The notes under the pieces were generated by a model. That model searched no databases. It worked only from the letters and a program-made list of their open reading frames with translations, and was not told where the DNA came from. Below, in pieces: positions 8,470 to 17,464 of a stretch of 44,994 bases of DNA (its first letter is position 1; each line of letters starts with the position of its first letter). Position numbers and translations under genes: made by a program. This DNA is from Rikenellaceae bacterium (GTDB taxonomy: Bacteria; Bacteroidota; Bacteroidia; Bacteroidales; UBA932), in assembly GCA_022766385.1 (NCBI GenBank), contig JALEPJ010000054.1, forward strand, positions 1-44,994, written 5' to 3'.

Positions 8470-9462
8470 CTACAGGTTAGGGTTCTCCTTTGACCAGTCC
8501 TCAACTGCAGGGATGATACCGAGACTGATAATCTCGTCACGCATCTTGCAGAGGTGCTCGTAAGAAGCCTTAAGAGCTGCCATCTCCTCATCTGTTCCGG
8601 CAGGAGCGCAGAAGCTTACACCCTCAGCGTTGATAACTGTAGGCATAGCCATCATCACGTTCTTGAAACCGCACTTGTCGCAGTTTACGTAGCAGCCTGC
8701 AGGCCAATTGAACTCAGCACCGCCCATAGCAGCCTCAATCATCTTGACTGACTGGTAAGCAGGGCTCTGGAAAGATGAACGGCCGCGGAGCTTGATAATG
8801 TTTGATCCTCCCTGGATGGTTCTGTGCTTGATTTCCTCCCATTTGTCAGCAGGAATGTTGTAGTCAGCAAGAGGCTTTCCGTCAACGGTAATCTTGGATG
8901 CGAATACTGCCATAGCCTCACCGTGTCCGCCATAGGTGCGTGCATTCTCCACCTTATACTGAGCTACACCGCACTCGTCTGCGATAGCCTCCTGGAGGCG
9001 GGTAGAGTCGAGAGCTGCGAGTGAGGTCAGCTGATTTGGCTTAAGACCTGAGTGGATGAGAGCTGTGAGAGCGGTAACGTCAGCAGGGTTGAAGATAACG
9101 ACAACATGCTTAACGTCAGGGCAGTACTTCTTGATATAATCACCGAAGCCGGCTGCGATTTCGCAATTGCCCTTGAGAAGGTCTTCACGGGTCATACCAT
9201 CCTTTCTTGGAGCACCGCCTGAAGAGATGATGTACTTCGCACCGGTGAATGCTACCTCAGGATCTACGGTATATGAGAGATTTGCACCCGGGAATGCGCA
9301 GTGACACATCTCCTCGTAAACGCCGTGTACACCTGGCTCATAGATGTCATAGAGGCAGATGTTAGGAGTAAGTCCGAGAGTCAAAGCTGTCTGTACCATG
9401 TTGGAACCGATAGCACCGCCGGCTCCTACGATAAGCAATTTTTCTTCAGTCAAAAAGTTCAT
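8470..9462 (-). CDS. mdh: Malate dehydrogenase
   Basis: 330 residues. NAD-binding glycine motif VGAGGAIGSN at about 12-21; substrate-binding arginines in GGAPRKDGMTRED; NPAD (usually NPVD); DSTRLQ; and catalytic His in YGGHGEAM. The two Arg of the APRKDGMTR loop favour malate over lactate. The enzyme interconverts malate and oxaloacetate with NAD; in anaerobic Bacteroidales it feeds the reductive branch towards fumarate and succinate. It is the longer Bacteroidetes form rather than the 312-residue LDH-like type. Monocistronic: own promoter candidate at 9509-9516 and a terminator at 8410-8441. Confidence 0.93.
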   Translation of the reverse strand: MNFLTEEKLLIVGAGGAIGSNMVQTALTLGLTPNICLYDIYEPGVHGVYEEMCHCAFPGANLSYTVDPEVAFTGAKYIISSGGAPRKDGMTREDLLKGNCEIAAGFGDYIKKYCPDVKHVVVIFNPADVTALTALIHSGLKPNQLTSLAALDSTRLQEAIADECGVAQYKVENARTYGGHGEAMAVFASKITVDGKPLADYNIPADKWEEIKHRTIQGGSNIIKLRGRSSFQSPAYQSVKMIEAAMGGAEFNWPAGCYVNCDKCGFKNVMMAMPTVINAEGVSFCAPAGTDEEMAALKASYEHLCKMRDEIISLGIIPAVEDWSKENPNL

Positions 9463-9508
9463 AACAATGAAATATTATTTTGTTTTGGTATTATACCTTT
9501 CAAGACTG

Positions 9509-9516
9509 CAAATATA
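9509..9516 (-). promoter_or_regulatory. -7 box TATATTTG upstream of mdh
   Basis: Exact TAnnTTTG match on the minus strand, about 47 bases before the mdh start codon; no clear -33 TTG. Confidence 0.5.
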
Positions 9517-9556
9517 CTACAAAATTAAACATTATTATCACCCGTAAGCAAATGAC

Positions 9557-9585
9557 TTGCAAATAAAAAAAAGTTCGTATATTTG
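9557..9585 (+). promoter_or_regulatory. Promoter for the 9600-10431 region
   Basis: TTG at 9557-9559 and TATATTTG at 9578-9585, 18 bases apart. Transcription should begin near 9592. Confidence 0.65.
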
Positions 9586-9599
9586 CATTGTTGAACCAA

Positions 9600-9765
9600 A
9601 TGCTATTTATGGAACCTCCCAGTTCTATCATAACTGAAAACGACTTTATGGCGGACCCCGCTTCTGAGGATCCGTTGTCGGATATGCGTTGAAAGTATAG
9701 TCGAACGTCAGTTGACCCAAGGTCTTCTGGCGCGCTTTGTCGTTTCCGGATGTGAAAGGGAGTGA
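9600..9765 (+). other. Leader region with two abutting short reading frames
   Basis: This occupies most of the 327-base gap between mdh and the next gene. A 30-codon frame begins with ATG at 9600 (second ATG at 9609), directly after the predicted transcription start, and stops at TGA 9690-9692 after the codon CGT. The +1 frame continues from GAA 9691 for 24 codons to TGA 9763-9765. It could be an untranslated leader, a leader peptide, one small gene with a frameshift at CGT-TGA, or decayed sequence. I do not recognise either peptide. Confidence 0.3.
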
Positions 9766-9789
9766 TTGTGGAACTTAATTGAATGCTGC

Positions 9790-10431
9790 ATGGCAATTTA
9801 TCTTCAAAAAGAGCTCGAAAATACCGCGAAAATTGCGGTATGGAAAATAACGGAAACCGAAGAAGAGCTGATTGAGCTCAGCTCCACCCCTTCGGATGAA
9901 ATGGAGGAGATTTCCTTCATAAAAAGCGAGTCGCTGCGCAAGCAGAGGCTGGCAGTCCGTGCGCTCTTGAACGAACTCTTTGGAGAAAAGGTATATCTCG
10001 CGCATCACGACAACGGCAAGCCTTACATTGAGAACGATTCCATCAATATCAGCATTTCGCATACCGAAAAGTATGTAGCTGTCATACTCGACCAGAATGA
10101 TGAGGTCGGAATCGACATAGAATCCCTTGACCGTGATTTCTCCGCAGTGGAGAAGAGGGCCTTGTCAGAGGACGAAATCGACGACCTCGACGACGACAAG
10201 ATGGAGAAGAATTTCCAGTTGGCTATATACTGGTGTGCAAAAGAGGCTATATTCAAGAAGATTTCCAAGTATAACGTGGACTTCGCAGAGCAGATAGAGA
10301 TTGAAAAGTTCCGCAATAACGAGGAAGGCGAACTCGAGGCCACCTTCATTCATAAGGATGGATACGAAGAAGAATACAAGCTCGAATATATTACTTTCGA
10401 CCGCCATTTGCTCGTTTGGGTCACAGAATAG
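9790..10431 (+). CDS. 4'-phosphopantetheinyl transferase superfamily protein
   Basis: 213 residues from the ATG at 9790; an upstream TTG at 9766 would add eight residues. The Sfp-type signature is clear: ISISHTEKYVAV, then VGIDIESLDR with the Mg-binding Asp/Glu, and AIYWCAKEAIFKK with the conserved W-x3-KEA. The enzyme moves the phosphopantetheine arm of coenzyme A to a Ser of an acyl carrier protein, most likely the fatty-acid ACP. No polyketide or peptide synthetase genes are nearby, so a primary-metabolism role is favoured. Transcribed alone and ended by the hairpin at 10469-10503. Confidence 0.88.
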   Translation: MAIYLQKELENTAKIAVWKITETEEELIELSSTPSDEMEEISFIKSESLRKQRLAVRALLNELFGEKVYLAHHDNGKPYIENDSINISISHTEKYVAVILDQNDEVGIDIESLDRDFSAVEKRALSEDEIDDLDDDKMEKNFQLAIYWCAKEAIFKKISKYNVDFAEQIEIEKFRNNEEGELEATFIHKDGYEEEYKLEYITFDRHLLVWVTE

Positions 10432-10468
10432 GGTAATTTGAATTAATCTAAATTAAATACCGATGTAT

Positions 10469-10503
10469 AAGCCTGTTAACCAGCAAGTTAACAGGTTTAT
10501 TTC
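10469..10503 (+). terminator. Hairpin terminator after the phosphopantetheinyl transferase gene
   Basis: Perfect nine-base stem CCTGTTAAC / GTTAACAGG with loop CAGCAA, flanked by AA before and TTTATTT after. Confidence 0.7.
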
Positions 10504-10556
10504 GTATGTGTTGATAACTTTATCAATTTCCTGTGCGATATAGGGATAGATTATTA

Positions 10557-10564
10557 TATCTTTG
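10557..10564 (+). promoter_or_regulatory. -7 box TATCTTTG upstream of nrdD
   Basis: Exact TAnnTTTG match, leaving a leader of roughly 60 bases. The leader holds a short hairpin with a UUCG loop (10573-10584). No convincing -33 TTG. Confidence 0.55.
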
Positions 10565-10632
10565 TATCCGCAGCTCTTCGGAGCACATCAGAAAGATACC
10601 AACTATTAACCTTTTTATAGGCATTCCCGAAT

Positions 10633-12840
10633 ATGATAAAACAAGTAAAGAAACGCGATGGGCGTATTGTCGAGTTCAACAACCAGAAGATTGTAGCCGC
10701 TATTCTCAAGGCCATGGCGGTGACTGACGACGGGGAGGATATCATCCTCGCAGCAAAGATTGCTGATACCATCTCCAAGAATCAAAGGGAAGTGATGTCC
10801 GTGGAGGAGATCCAGGACTGTGTGGAGATGGAGCTTATGGAGAGCCCAAGAAAGGAAGTGGCCAAAAAGTACATTGCTTACAGGAATAAGAGAAGCCTTG
10901 CCCGCAATGCCAAGAGCAACGAAATCTTCCAGGAAATCATCGACGCCCAGGCTAACGACATTACACGTGAGAATGCCAATATGAATGCCGACACTCCTGC
11001 CGGCATGATGATGAAGTTTGCTTCGGAGTCCACCAAGAGCTATGTGGATGCCTGCCTGCTCTCGGACGATGTGAGGGAGGCTGTTCAGAACGGCTATATC
11101 CACATTCACGACAAGGATTACTATCCAACCAAGAGCCTTACCTGTATCCAGCATCCTCTGGATCTTATCCTTGAGAACGGTTTCAAGGCCGGTCACGGAG
11201 AGTCGCGTCCTGCCAAGAGAATCGAGACGGCATCAGTGCTTGCCTGCATCTCAATGGAGACGGTTCAGAACGAGATGCACGGAGGTCAGGCCATCCCGGC
11301 CTTCGACTTCTATCTTGCGCCTTTCGTAAGATATACCTTCCAGGAGGAGCTCAAGAAAATCGCTTCTTTCACGGGCAAGGATTATACCCATCTGCTCAAT
11401 GTGAAGATCGACGATTATCTGAAGAGAGACCTTACCGGACTGAAGGATGAGGAGCGCGCAGTACAGCACGCCATCAACCAGACCGTCAGCCGTGTCCATC
11501 AGGCAATGGAAGCCTTCGTCCACAATATGAACACTATCCACTCACGCGGTGGCAATCAGGTGGTATTCAGCTCCATCAACTACGGTACAGACATCTCTGC
11601 CGAGGGCCGTTGCATCATCCGCGAGATCCTGAACACCACATACGAGGGCGTTGGCAATGGCTCAACAGCCATCTTCCCTATCCAGATTTGGAAAAAGAAG
11701 AGGGGAGTCAGCTACCTGCCATCGGATCCGAACTACGACCTTTACAAGTTCGCCTGCAAGGTGAGCGCCAGGAGATTCTTCCCGAACTTCCTCAACCTCG
11801 ACGCCTCATATAACAAGGACGAGGCCTGGGATCCGAACGACCCGAAGAGATATATGCACGAAGTAGCCACTATGGGCTGCCGCACCAGGGTCTATGGCAA
11901 TAAGTTCGGCCCTAAGACCTCTGTGGGCCGAGGCAATCTCAGTTTCACTACCATCAATATAGTGCGCCTTGCAATCGAGTGTATGGGCATCGAGAACCAG
12001 GACGAAAGGATTGCCAAGTTCTTCGAAAAGCTCGAGGGAGTGATGAACATTGCCGCAAAGCAGCTGAACGAGAGATTCGAGTTCCAGAAGACCGCCCTCA
12101 AGAAGCAGTTCCCTCTGCTTATGAACGGCCTCTGGATGGGCTCTGACAAGCTTCAGCCGAACGACACCATAGAGAGCGTCATTAACCAGGGCACCCTCGC
12201 CATCGGCTTCATTGGTCTTGCAGAGACCTTGATTGCCCTTGTGGGCAAGCATCACGGTGAAAGCGAGGAGGCTCAGCAGCTCGGACTCCGCATTGTCAAG
12301 TATATGAGCGACAAGTGCAATGCCTACTCTGAGACTTTCCAGCACAATTTCTCTTGCTTCGCAACTCCTGCCGAGGGCCTTTCAGGACGTTTCACCAAGA
12401 TGGACAGAAAGAAGTTCGGCGTAATCAAGGGCATCACCGACAAGGACTATTATACCAATTCAAGCCACGTTCCTGTGTACTACCATTGCACTCCGCAGCA
12501 CAAGGCTGAAATTGAGGGACCATACCACGAGTATGAGGGCGCCGGCCACATCTTCTACGTCGAGATTGACGGAGACGCCACCCACAATCCTGAGGCAATA
12601 ATGAACATCGTTGACCTGATGGACAAGTACAACATCGGTTACGGTAGTGTCAATCACAATAGAAACCGCTGCCTTGATTGCGGCTATGAAGATGCCACAG
12701 AAGGTCTCGAAGAGTGCCCTCATTGCCACGGAAACAATATTGACACCCTCCAGCGCATTACAGGCTATCTCGTCGGCACCACAAACCGCTGGAACAGCGG
12801 CAAACTTGCCGAGCTCAAGGACAGAGTGGTTCACGAGTAG
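10633..12840 (+). CDS. nrdD: Anaerobic ribonucleoside-triphosphate reductase
   Basis: 735 residues. Residues about 3-90 form the ATP-cone allosteric domain (VKKRDGRIVEFNNQKIV). The class III core follows, with NADP-independent glycyl-radical chemistry converting NTPs to dNTPs. A zinc site is visible in CLDCGYEDA and ECPHCHG (two CxxC pairs), and the glycyl-radical loop RITGY puts the radical Gly at residue 711, 24 residues from the end. Its activase NrdG is encoded immediately downstream. Presence of the oxygen-sensitive class III system fits an anaerobe. No recognisable NrdR box was found in the leader. Confidence 0.97.
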   Translation: MIKQVKKRDGRIVEFNNQKIVAAILKAMAVTDDGEDIILAAKIADTISKNQREVMSVEEIQDCVEMELMESPRKEVAKKYIAYRNKRSLARNAKSNEIFQEIIDAQANDITRENANMNADTPAGMMMKFASESTKSYVDACLLSDDVREAVQNGYIHIHDKDYYPTKSLTCIQHPLDLILENGFKAGHGESRPAKRIETASVLACISMETVQNEMHGGQAIPAFDFYLAPFVRYTFQEELKKIASFTGKDYTHLLNVKIDDYLKRDLTGLKDEERAVQHAINQTVSRVHQAMEAFVHNMNTIHSRGGNQVVFSSINYGTDISAEGRCIIREILNTTYEGVGNGSTAIFPIQIWKKKRGVSYLPSDPNYDLYKFACKVSARRFFPNFLNLDASYNKDEAWDPNDPKRYMHEVATMGCRTRVYGNKFGPKTSVGRGNLSFTTINIVRLAIECMGIENQDERIAKFFEKLEGVMNIAAKQLNERFEFQKTALKKQFPLLMNGLWMGSDKLQPNDTIESVINQGTLAIGFIGLAETLIALVGKHHGESEEAQQLGLRIVKYMSDKCNAYSETFQHNFSCFATPAEGLSGRFTKMDRKKFGVIKGITDKDYYTNSSHVPVYYHCTPQHKAEIEGPYHEYEGAGHIFYVEIDGDATHNPEAIMNIVDLMDKYNIGYGSVNHNRNRCLDCGYEDATEGLEECPHCHGNNIDTLQRITGYLVGTTNRWNSGKLAELKDRVVHE

Positions 12841-12845
12841 TGGCA

Positions 12846-13364
12846 ATGTCCTCATCAAATCAAATAATCAGAATAATGGATATCGTGGAGCAGACCATGG
12901 CTGACGGCCCTGGTCTGCGTACTGCGATATATTGCGCCGGCTGCGAACATCATTGTCCCGGCTGTCACAATCCTCAGAGCTGGAATCGCGACAACGGCTA
13001 CGACATCAGCGTGGATGAGCTGATGGAGATAATAAAAGCTGATGAAATTTCAAATGTGAGCTTTTCCGGAGGCGATCCCTTCTATCAGGTTGAGGCTTTT
13101 ACCAATCTTGCCCGCAGAATCAAGTCTGAAACCAACAAGACCATATGGTGCTGGACGGGGTTCACAATCGAGGAAATCCGTGCAGACAAGAAACTTGCGC
13201 AGCTGCTTCCTTATCTTGATGTGCTTGTTGACGGACCTTTCATTCTTGAGCAGAGGGATACCACCCTTTTGTTCCGGGGCAGCCCCAACCAGCGTATCAT
13301 CTACCTTACTCCCAAGGAAGATGATGTGATTCCAGGTACTGTACCTCTGGTTCCATTCAAGTAG
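12846..13364 (+). CDS. nrdG: Anaerobic ribonucleotide reductase activating protein (radical SAM)
   Basis: 172 residues from the ATG at 12846; a GTG at 12840 overlapping the nrdD stop codon would add two. The radical SAM cluster motif is CEHHCPGC, preceded by DGPGLRTAIYC, and the SAM-binding GGDP follows (SFSGGDPFYQ). NrdG reduces SAM with a 4Fe-4S cluster and abstracts hydrogen from the NrdD glycine to make the radical. Gene order and near-zero spacing indicate an nrdDG operon. Confidence 0.95.
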   Translation: MSSSNQIIRIMDIVEQTMADGPGLRTAIYCAGCEHHCPGCHNPQSWNRDNGYDISVDELMEIIKADEISNVSFSGGDPFYQVEAFTNLARRIKSETNKTIWCWTGFTIEEIRADKKLAQLLPYLDVLVDGPFILEQRDTTLLFRGSPNQRIIYLTPKEDDVIPGTVPLVPFK

Positions 13365-13383
13365 GCATCAGCCTGATTGGCAG

Positions 13384-13420
13384 GAAAAAAGAAGGAGGAT
13401 GACCATAAAGGCCACCCTCC
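13384..13420 (-). terminator. Terminator of the sigma/LTxxQ operon
   Basis: Inverted repeat GGAGGATGACC / GGCCACCCTCC with two A-C mismatches; on the minus strand it is followed by TTCTTTTTT. It lies between the convergent nrdG and the 13455 gene. Confidence 0.75.
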
Positions 13421-13454
13421 GGATTCTAACCATATCACAATTAACCGTATTTCC

Positions 13455-13943
13455 CTATTGCTTTGGCGCTCTCACATCATTGTTGAATCCCGGCCTGAGC
13501 TTGTGAATCTGATACTGGCGGAATCTCTCTTCGCCTATTACAAGCCTTGCAACCTTCTCACTTGAAAGTATCTTCAAGTATTTTTCAATGTAATTCGAGT
13601 CCATCTCCGCAGCCTGTTTGGATGCCCTGGAATATGCCTGAAGGAGAGGGGAAATCTCCTTTTCTGTCTTGCCGTCCTTAAGTGCTTTATCAAGTTCTCC
13701 AAAGGCTTTGAAAACTGCCTCGGTAGCCTTGAAGCGCTCTTTTTCTGACTGATTGTAAACAGGCCAGAAAGCTTGGGCTTCCTGAGGCGTGAGATCCATC
13801 TCCGTAGTGAGGAAGGCAATTTTTTCTGCCTGTATCTTGTCCTGCCACGTATTTCTGTCATTCTTTTTCTGCTGAGCTGCGAGTGGCAAGCAGAAAAGCA
13901 CTGAAACTGCTGTTACGAGGAAAAAGCGAAGTGTTCTTTTCAT
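13455..13943 (-). CDS. Periplasmic LTxxQ-motif protein (Spy/CpxP-like)
   Basis: 162 residues: signal peptide to about residue 24 (CLPLAAQQ), then a helical body. MDLTPQEAQAFWPVYNQ carries the LTxxQ motif typical of Spy/CpxP-type periplasmic chaperones and stress sensors. Only one LTxxQ is obvious, whereas Spy has two. It is the last gene of a three-gene set with a membrane anti-sigma candidate and an ECF sigma factor, an arrangement common in Bacteroidetes and suggesting an envelope-stress output. The chaperone function is inferred from family and context. Confidence 0.8.
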   Translation of the reverse strand: MKRTLRFFLVTAVSVLFCLPLAAQQKKNDRNTWQDKIQAEKIAFLTTEMDLTPQEAQAFWPVYNQSEKERFKATEAVFKAFGELDKALKDGKTEKEISPLLQAYSRASKQAAEMDSNYIEKYLKILSSEKVARLVIGEERFRQYQIHKLRPGFNNDVRAPKQ

Positions 13944-13954
13944 TTCTTTTGTGA

Positions 13955-14347
13955 TTACTGGTTTATCAAATAAGCTACATAATCCGCCTTGGCGCCGGAA
14001 GCGATCAGATACTCTATGATATCGTCCTCGCTGGTAACGTAAGTGTCGGTGTTCTCAAAGTACTCAGTGTCATAATAGCCGTAAGGATTCTCAACAGAAT
14101 TGATGTGGGAATAATAGTAATCCTGAAAATCCTCGTCCAAATGGCTTTCGGTACGTACGAGAAACAGTGACCCCGCTATGAGAGCCAAGGCAAAGCAAGC
14201 CGCCAAAGCCAGATAAGGCTGAAGCTTCTGCCAAAGCGGAACTTCCCTTACAGAGTTCCGTTCCTGCACAGGAATCTCTTCCAACCTTGTTTTCAGGCTG
14301 TCGAAATACCCTTCAGGGACTTTGTATGCTTTCATTTTTTCGCTCAT
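13955..14347 (-). CDS. Single-pass membrane protein, probable anti-sigma factor
   Basis: 130 residues from the ATG at 14347 (an upstream TTG at 14356 is possible). Residues 1-38 are hydrophilic with YKVPEGYFDSLKTRLEE, a YFD-type segment often seen in Bacteroidetes proteins next to sigma genes; about 39-62 is a transmembrane helix (YLALAACFALALIAGSLFLV); the remaining 65 residues are acidic and Tyr-rich, ending in an AxADYVAYLINQ helix. It lies 34 bases after the ECF sigma gene and 11 before the LTxxQ gene. Sequence similarity to named anti-sigma domains is not clear; the call rests on topology and position. Confidence 0.7.
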   Translation of the reverse strand: MSEKMKAYKVPEGYFDSLKTRLEEIPVQERNSVREVPLWQKLQPYLALAACFALALIAGSLFLVRTESHLDEDFQDYYYSHINSVENPYGYYDTEYFENTDTYVTSEDDIIEYLIASGAKADYVAYLINQ

Positions 14348-14381
14348 AACACACAATTAGACAAGATTGATAATGAAAGGT

Positions 14382-14933
14382 TTAAAAGAGATCTGAAAAT
14401 TTTTCTTTCAATTCTTCCTTAATTTTCTCAACAGCGAAATGGTAGGATGCCTTAAGCGCTCCGACTGAGGACTCGAGTATCTCGGAAATCTCCTCGTAGC
14501 TCATCTCCTGCCAATATCTCATGCAGAAGACCGTTTTCTGTTTTTTTGGCAATTTTTGAATGGCTTTCTGCAAAAGACGTTCGGCTTCCCGCCCGTCGAA
14601 ATAGGGGTCATCCTCAATCTTGCGCTCCAAATTGTCCGAAAGTCTCTCGAAGGAAAGAGCAGCCCGGACTTTCTGTTTGTTAAGGAAGTTCAAAGCCTCG
14701 TTTGTGGCAATTCGGTACAGCCAGGTGCTCAACTGTGCCTCAGCCCTGAATGAAGGCAGTCCTGCCCAAATCTTGACAAAGACATCCTGCACCAGGTCAT
14801 CCGCATCCTCGTGGGAGCAGACCAGTGAACGGATATGCCAATACATGCGCTCGCTATAGGCTTCAACTATCATATTGAAGGCCTTTTGCGTTTCTCCGCT
14901 GCGGTAAAGTGCAAGTATTTCTTTGTCAGTCAT
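14382..14933 (-). CDS. ECF-type RNA polymerase sigma factor
   Basis: 183 residues. Region 2: MIVEAYSERMYWHIRSLV, then DDLVQDVFVKIWAGLPSFR and STWLYRIATNEALNFLNKQK. Region 4: LPKKQKTVFCMRYWQEMSYEEISEIL with SVGALKASYHFAVEKIKEEL. It resembles RpoE-like ECF factors of Bacteroidetes and should be regulated by the adjacent membrane protein. A -7 box at 14951-14958 would give a very short leader. Confidence 0.95.
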   Translation of the reverse strand: MTDKEILALYRSGETQKAFNMIVEAYSERMYWHIRSLVCSHEDADDLVQDVFVKIWAGLPSFRAEAQLSTWLYRIATNEALNFLNKQKVRAALSFERLSDNLERKIEDDPYFDGREAERLLQKAIQKLPKKQKTVFCMRYWQEMSYEEISEILESSVGALKASYHFAVEKIKEELKEKFSDLF

Positions 14934-14946
14934 ATTGTAGGGTCAG

Positions 14947-14978
14947 TTGGCAAAGCTAATCAAAAAAACTTATATTTG
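14947..14978 (+). promoter_or_regulatory. lepA promoter
   Basis: TTG at 14947-14949 and TATATTTG at 14971-14978, 21 bases apart, 23 bases before the lepA ATG. Confidence 0.7.
14951..14958 (-). promoter_or_regulatory. -7 box TAGCTTTG upstream of the ECF sigma gene
   Basis: Exact TAnnTTTG on the minus strand, 17 bases before the sigma start codon and nested inside the lepA promoter. No -33 TTG. Confidence 0.4.
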
Positions 14979-15001
14979 TATTTCATTACGGAATACAAGA
15001 T

Positions 15002-16789
15002 ATGAAGCATATAAGAAATTTCTGCATAATCGCGCATATTGACCATGGAAAAAGTACCTTGGCCGACAGGCTTCTGGAACTTACCCGAACCCTGAACGAG
15101 CGTGATATGGAGAATCAGGTCCTTGATGATATGGATCTGGAAAAGGAGAAAGGCATTACCATCAAGAGCCACGCTATTCAGATGGACTACATCTATAAGG
15201 GAGAGCCTTACAAGCTGAATCTCATCGATACTCCGGGGCACGTGGATTTCTCGTACGAGGTATCCCGTTCCATTGCTTCCTGCGAGGGCGCTCTTCTCGT
15301 AGTGGATGCCACTCAGGGAATACAGGCCCAGACCATCTCCAATCTCTACCAGGCCATTGACCACAATCTCGAAATTATTCCTATCCTGAACAAAATCGAT
15401 ATGGAATCCGCTCAGGTAGAGGTGGTTACCGATCAGGTTTGCGATATGCTTGGCTGTGATCCCGAAGACGTGTTCAAGGTATCTGCCCGCACGGGCGAGG
15501 GAGTGGCTCCAATACTCGACGCCATCATCGAGAGGATACCTGCTCCTGAAGGAGACCCGGACGGCCCGCTGCAGGCCTTGATCTTCGATTCTGTATTCAA
15601 CTCCTTCAGGGGAGTAATAGCTTACTTCAAGATAAAAAACGGCTCCATTCACAAGGGTGACCACGTGAAGTTCTTCAATACAGGTCAGGAGTATGACGCT
15701 GAGGAAATTGGCATACTGAAGATGAAGCTCCTGCCGACCCAGGAAGTATCCTGCGGTGATGTAGGCTATATTATTTCCGGAATCAAGAGCGCCACTGAAG
15801 TCAAGGTAGGCGATACAATAACACACAGAGACCGCCCTTGCAACGAAGCTATTGCGGGTTTCGAGGAGGTGAAGCCTATGGTCTTCGCCGGTATGTACCC
15901 TGTAGATGCATCCAAGTTTGAAGAATTGCGCACGGTACTCGAGAAATTCCAGCTCAACGATGCTTCCTTCGTATACGAACCGGAGTCGTCTCTTGCCCTC
16001 GGCTCGGGCTTCCGCTGTGGCTTCCTCGGCCTGCTCCATTTGGAAATAGTCCAGGAGCGCCTCTTCAGGGAGTTCAATATGGATGTCATAACAACAGTAC
16101 CTAACGTGTCCTATAAGGTCTATACCACCCAGGGAGAGGTTATGGATGTCCACAACCCGTCAGGTATGCCTGCCCCGACCCTCATTGACCACATCGAGGA
16201 GCCATACATCCGCGCCCAAATCATCTCCAAATCAGAATTCTTCGGGGCAATAATGAAGCTTTGCCTTGACCGCAGGGGCACACTCGTCAGCCAGCATTTC
16301 ATTACCGCTGACAGAGTGGAACTCAACTACGATATGCCTCTCTCAGAAATTGTATTCGGTTTCTATGACAATCTGAAAACAATCTCGAAGGGTTATGCCT
16401 CCTTTGACTATCACATCACAGCTTACCGTCCGGCTAAGCTCGTGCGACTCGACATACTCCTCAATGGAGAGCCTGCCGATGCCCTTTCAACCCTCATCCA
16501 CGAGGACAATGCCTATGATTTCGGCCGCAAGATGTGTGTCAAGCTGAAGGACCTCATTCCTCGCCAGCAGTTCGATATCCCGATCCAGGCGGCAATAGGC
16601 GCCAAAATCATTGCCCGTGAGACAGTCAAGCAGGTTCGCAAGGATGTTACAGCCAAGTGTTATGGAGGTGATATCACGCGTAAGCGCAAACTGCTCGAAA
16701 AGCAGAAGGAAGGCAAGAAGAGAATGCGCCAGATAGGAACCGTGCAGGTGCCGCAGAGCGCATTTATGGCAGTGCTCAAACTCGATTAG
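15002..16789 (+). CDS. lepA: Elongation factor 4 (LepA), ribosome-associated GTPase
   Basis: 595 residues, normal length. G1 AHIDHGKST at 10-18, DTPGHVDF (G3), NKIDM (G4), and the LepA-specific C-terminal domain ending in [20 protein letters not shown]. LepA binds the ribosome and influences initiation and back-translocation under stress. First gene of a likely lepA-lolD-trmN unit: lolD starts three bases after its stop. Confidence 0.98.
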   Translation: MKHIRNFCIIAHIDHGKSTLADRLLELTRTLNERDMENQVLDDMDLEKEKGITIKSHAIQMDYIYKGEPYKLNLIDTPGHVDFSYEVSRSIASCEGALLVVDATQGIQAQTISNLYQAIDHNLEIIPILNKIDMESAQVEVVTDQVCDMLGCDPEDVFKVSARTGEGVAPILDAIIERIPAPEGDPDGPLQALIFDSVFNSFRGVIAYFKIKNGSIHKGDHVKFFNTGQEYDAEEIGILKMKLLPTQEVSCGDVGYIISGIKSATEVKVGDTITHRDRPCNEAIAGFEEVKPMVFAGMYPVDASKFEELRTVLEKFQLNDASFVYEPESSLALGSGFRCGFLGLLHLEIVQERLFREFNMDVITTVPNVSYKVYTTQGEVMDVHNPSGMPAPTLIDHIEEPYIRAQIISKSEFFGAIMKLCLDRRGTLVSQHFITADRVELNYDMPLSEIVFGFYDNLKTISKGYASFDYHITAYRPAKLVRLDILLNGEPADALSTLIHEDNAYDFGRKMCVKLKDLIPRQQFDIPIQAAIGAKIIARETVKQVRKDVTAKCYGGDITRKRKLLEKQKEGKKRMRQIGTVQVPQSAFMAVLKLD

Positions 16790-16792
16790 CAT

Positions 16793-17464
16793 ATGATAGT
16801 CAAGGCTGTGGATATAGTCAAGTCCTTCGGCTCGCTGAAGGTTTTGAAGGGCGTCGATTTTGAAGCCCGGGAAGGAGAGGTTCTCTCGATTATGGGAGCT
16901 TCGGGCGCAGGCAAGTCCACTCTCCTGCAGATACTCGGAACCCTTTCCACCCCGGATTCAGGCTCTCTGGTCATTGACGGAAATGATGTTCTGGCTATGG
17001 ATTCCCGTACCCTTTCCGCCTTCCGCAACCGCAAGCTCGGCTTTGTCTTCCAGTTCCACCATCTCCTCCCGGAATTCAACTCCCTCGAAAATGTGATGAT
17101 TCCCGCTTTCATTGCGGGCAAATCCCATTCGCAGGCTAAGGCTGAAGCTCTCGAGCTGCTCTCGATGATGGGCCTGAGTGACAGAATCTCGCACAAACCG
17201 TCGGAACTCTCCGGCGGCGAACAGCAGAGGGTTGCAATTGCCAGAGCCCTGATTAACAAACCTGCAGTGCTTTTCGCGGATGAGCCTTCGGGCAATCTCG
17301 ATACGCGGACAAAGGACGAGATTCACAAGCTCTTTTTCGACCTGCGGGAGCGCACAGGCCAGACCATCATCATTGTCACCCACGACCCGGAGCTCGCGAG
17401 TATGTGCGACCGCTGCCTCTATATGCGTGACGGACAATTCGTTGACGATTATCTCTCAAAATGA
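16793..17464 (+). CDS. lolD: LolD-type ABC transporter ATP-binding protein
   Basis: 223 residues. Walker [10 protein letters not shown] at 35-43, Q-loop [12 protein letters not shown] (the FHHLLPEF stretch is typical of LolD), ABC signature LSGGEQQR, Walker [13 protein letters not shown] and switch His in VTHD. LolD powers LolCE release of lipoproteins from the inner membrane. No permease gene lies beside it here, so the LolCE partner must be encoded elsewhere; other MacB/FtsE-like subfamilies are possible but less likely. Its stop overlaps the next start by four bases. Confidence 0.88.
   Translation: MIVKAVDIVKSFGSLKVLKGVDFEAREGEVLSIMGASGAGKSTLLQILGTLSTPDSGSLVIDGNDVLAMDSRTLSAFRNRKLGFVFQFHHLLPEFNSLENVMIPAFIAGKSHSQAKAEALELLSMMGLSDRISHKPSELSGGEQQRVAIARALINKPAVLFADEPSGNLDTRTKDEIHKLFFDLRERTGQTIIIVTHDPELASMCDRCLYMRDGQFVDDYLSK

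Noticed and set aside
14960..16153. A 397-codon open frame antisense to lepA
   Set aside because: It mirrors the lepA coding frame, its translation has no recognisable domain, and lepA is certain.
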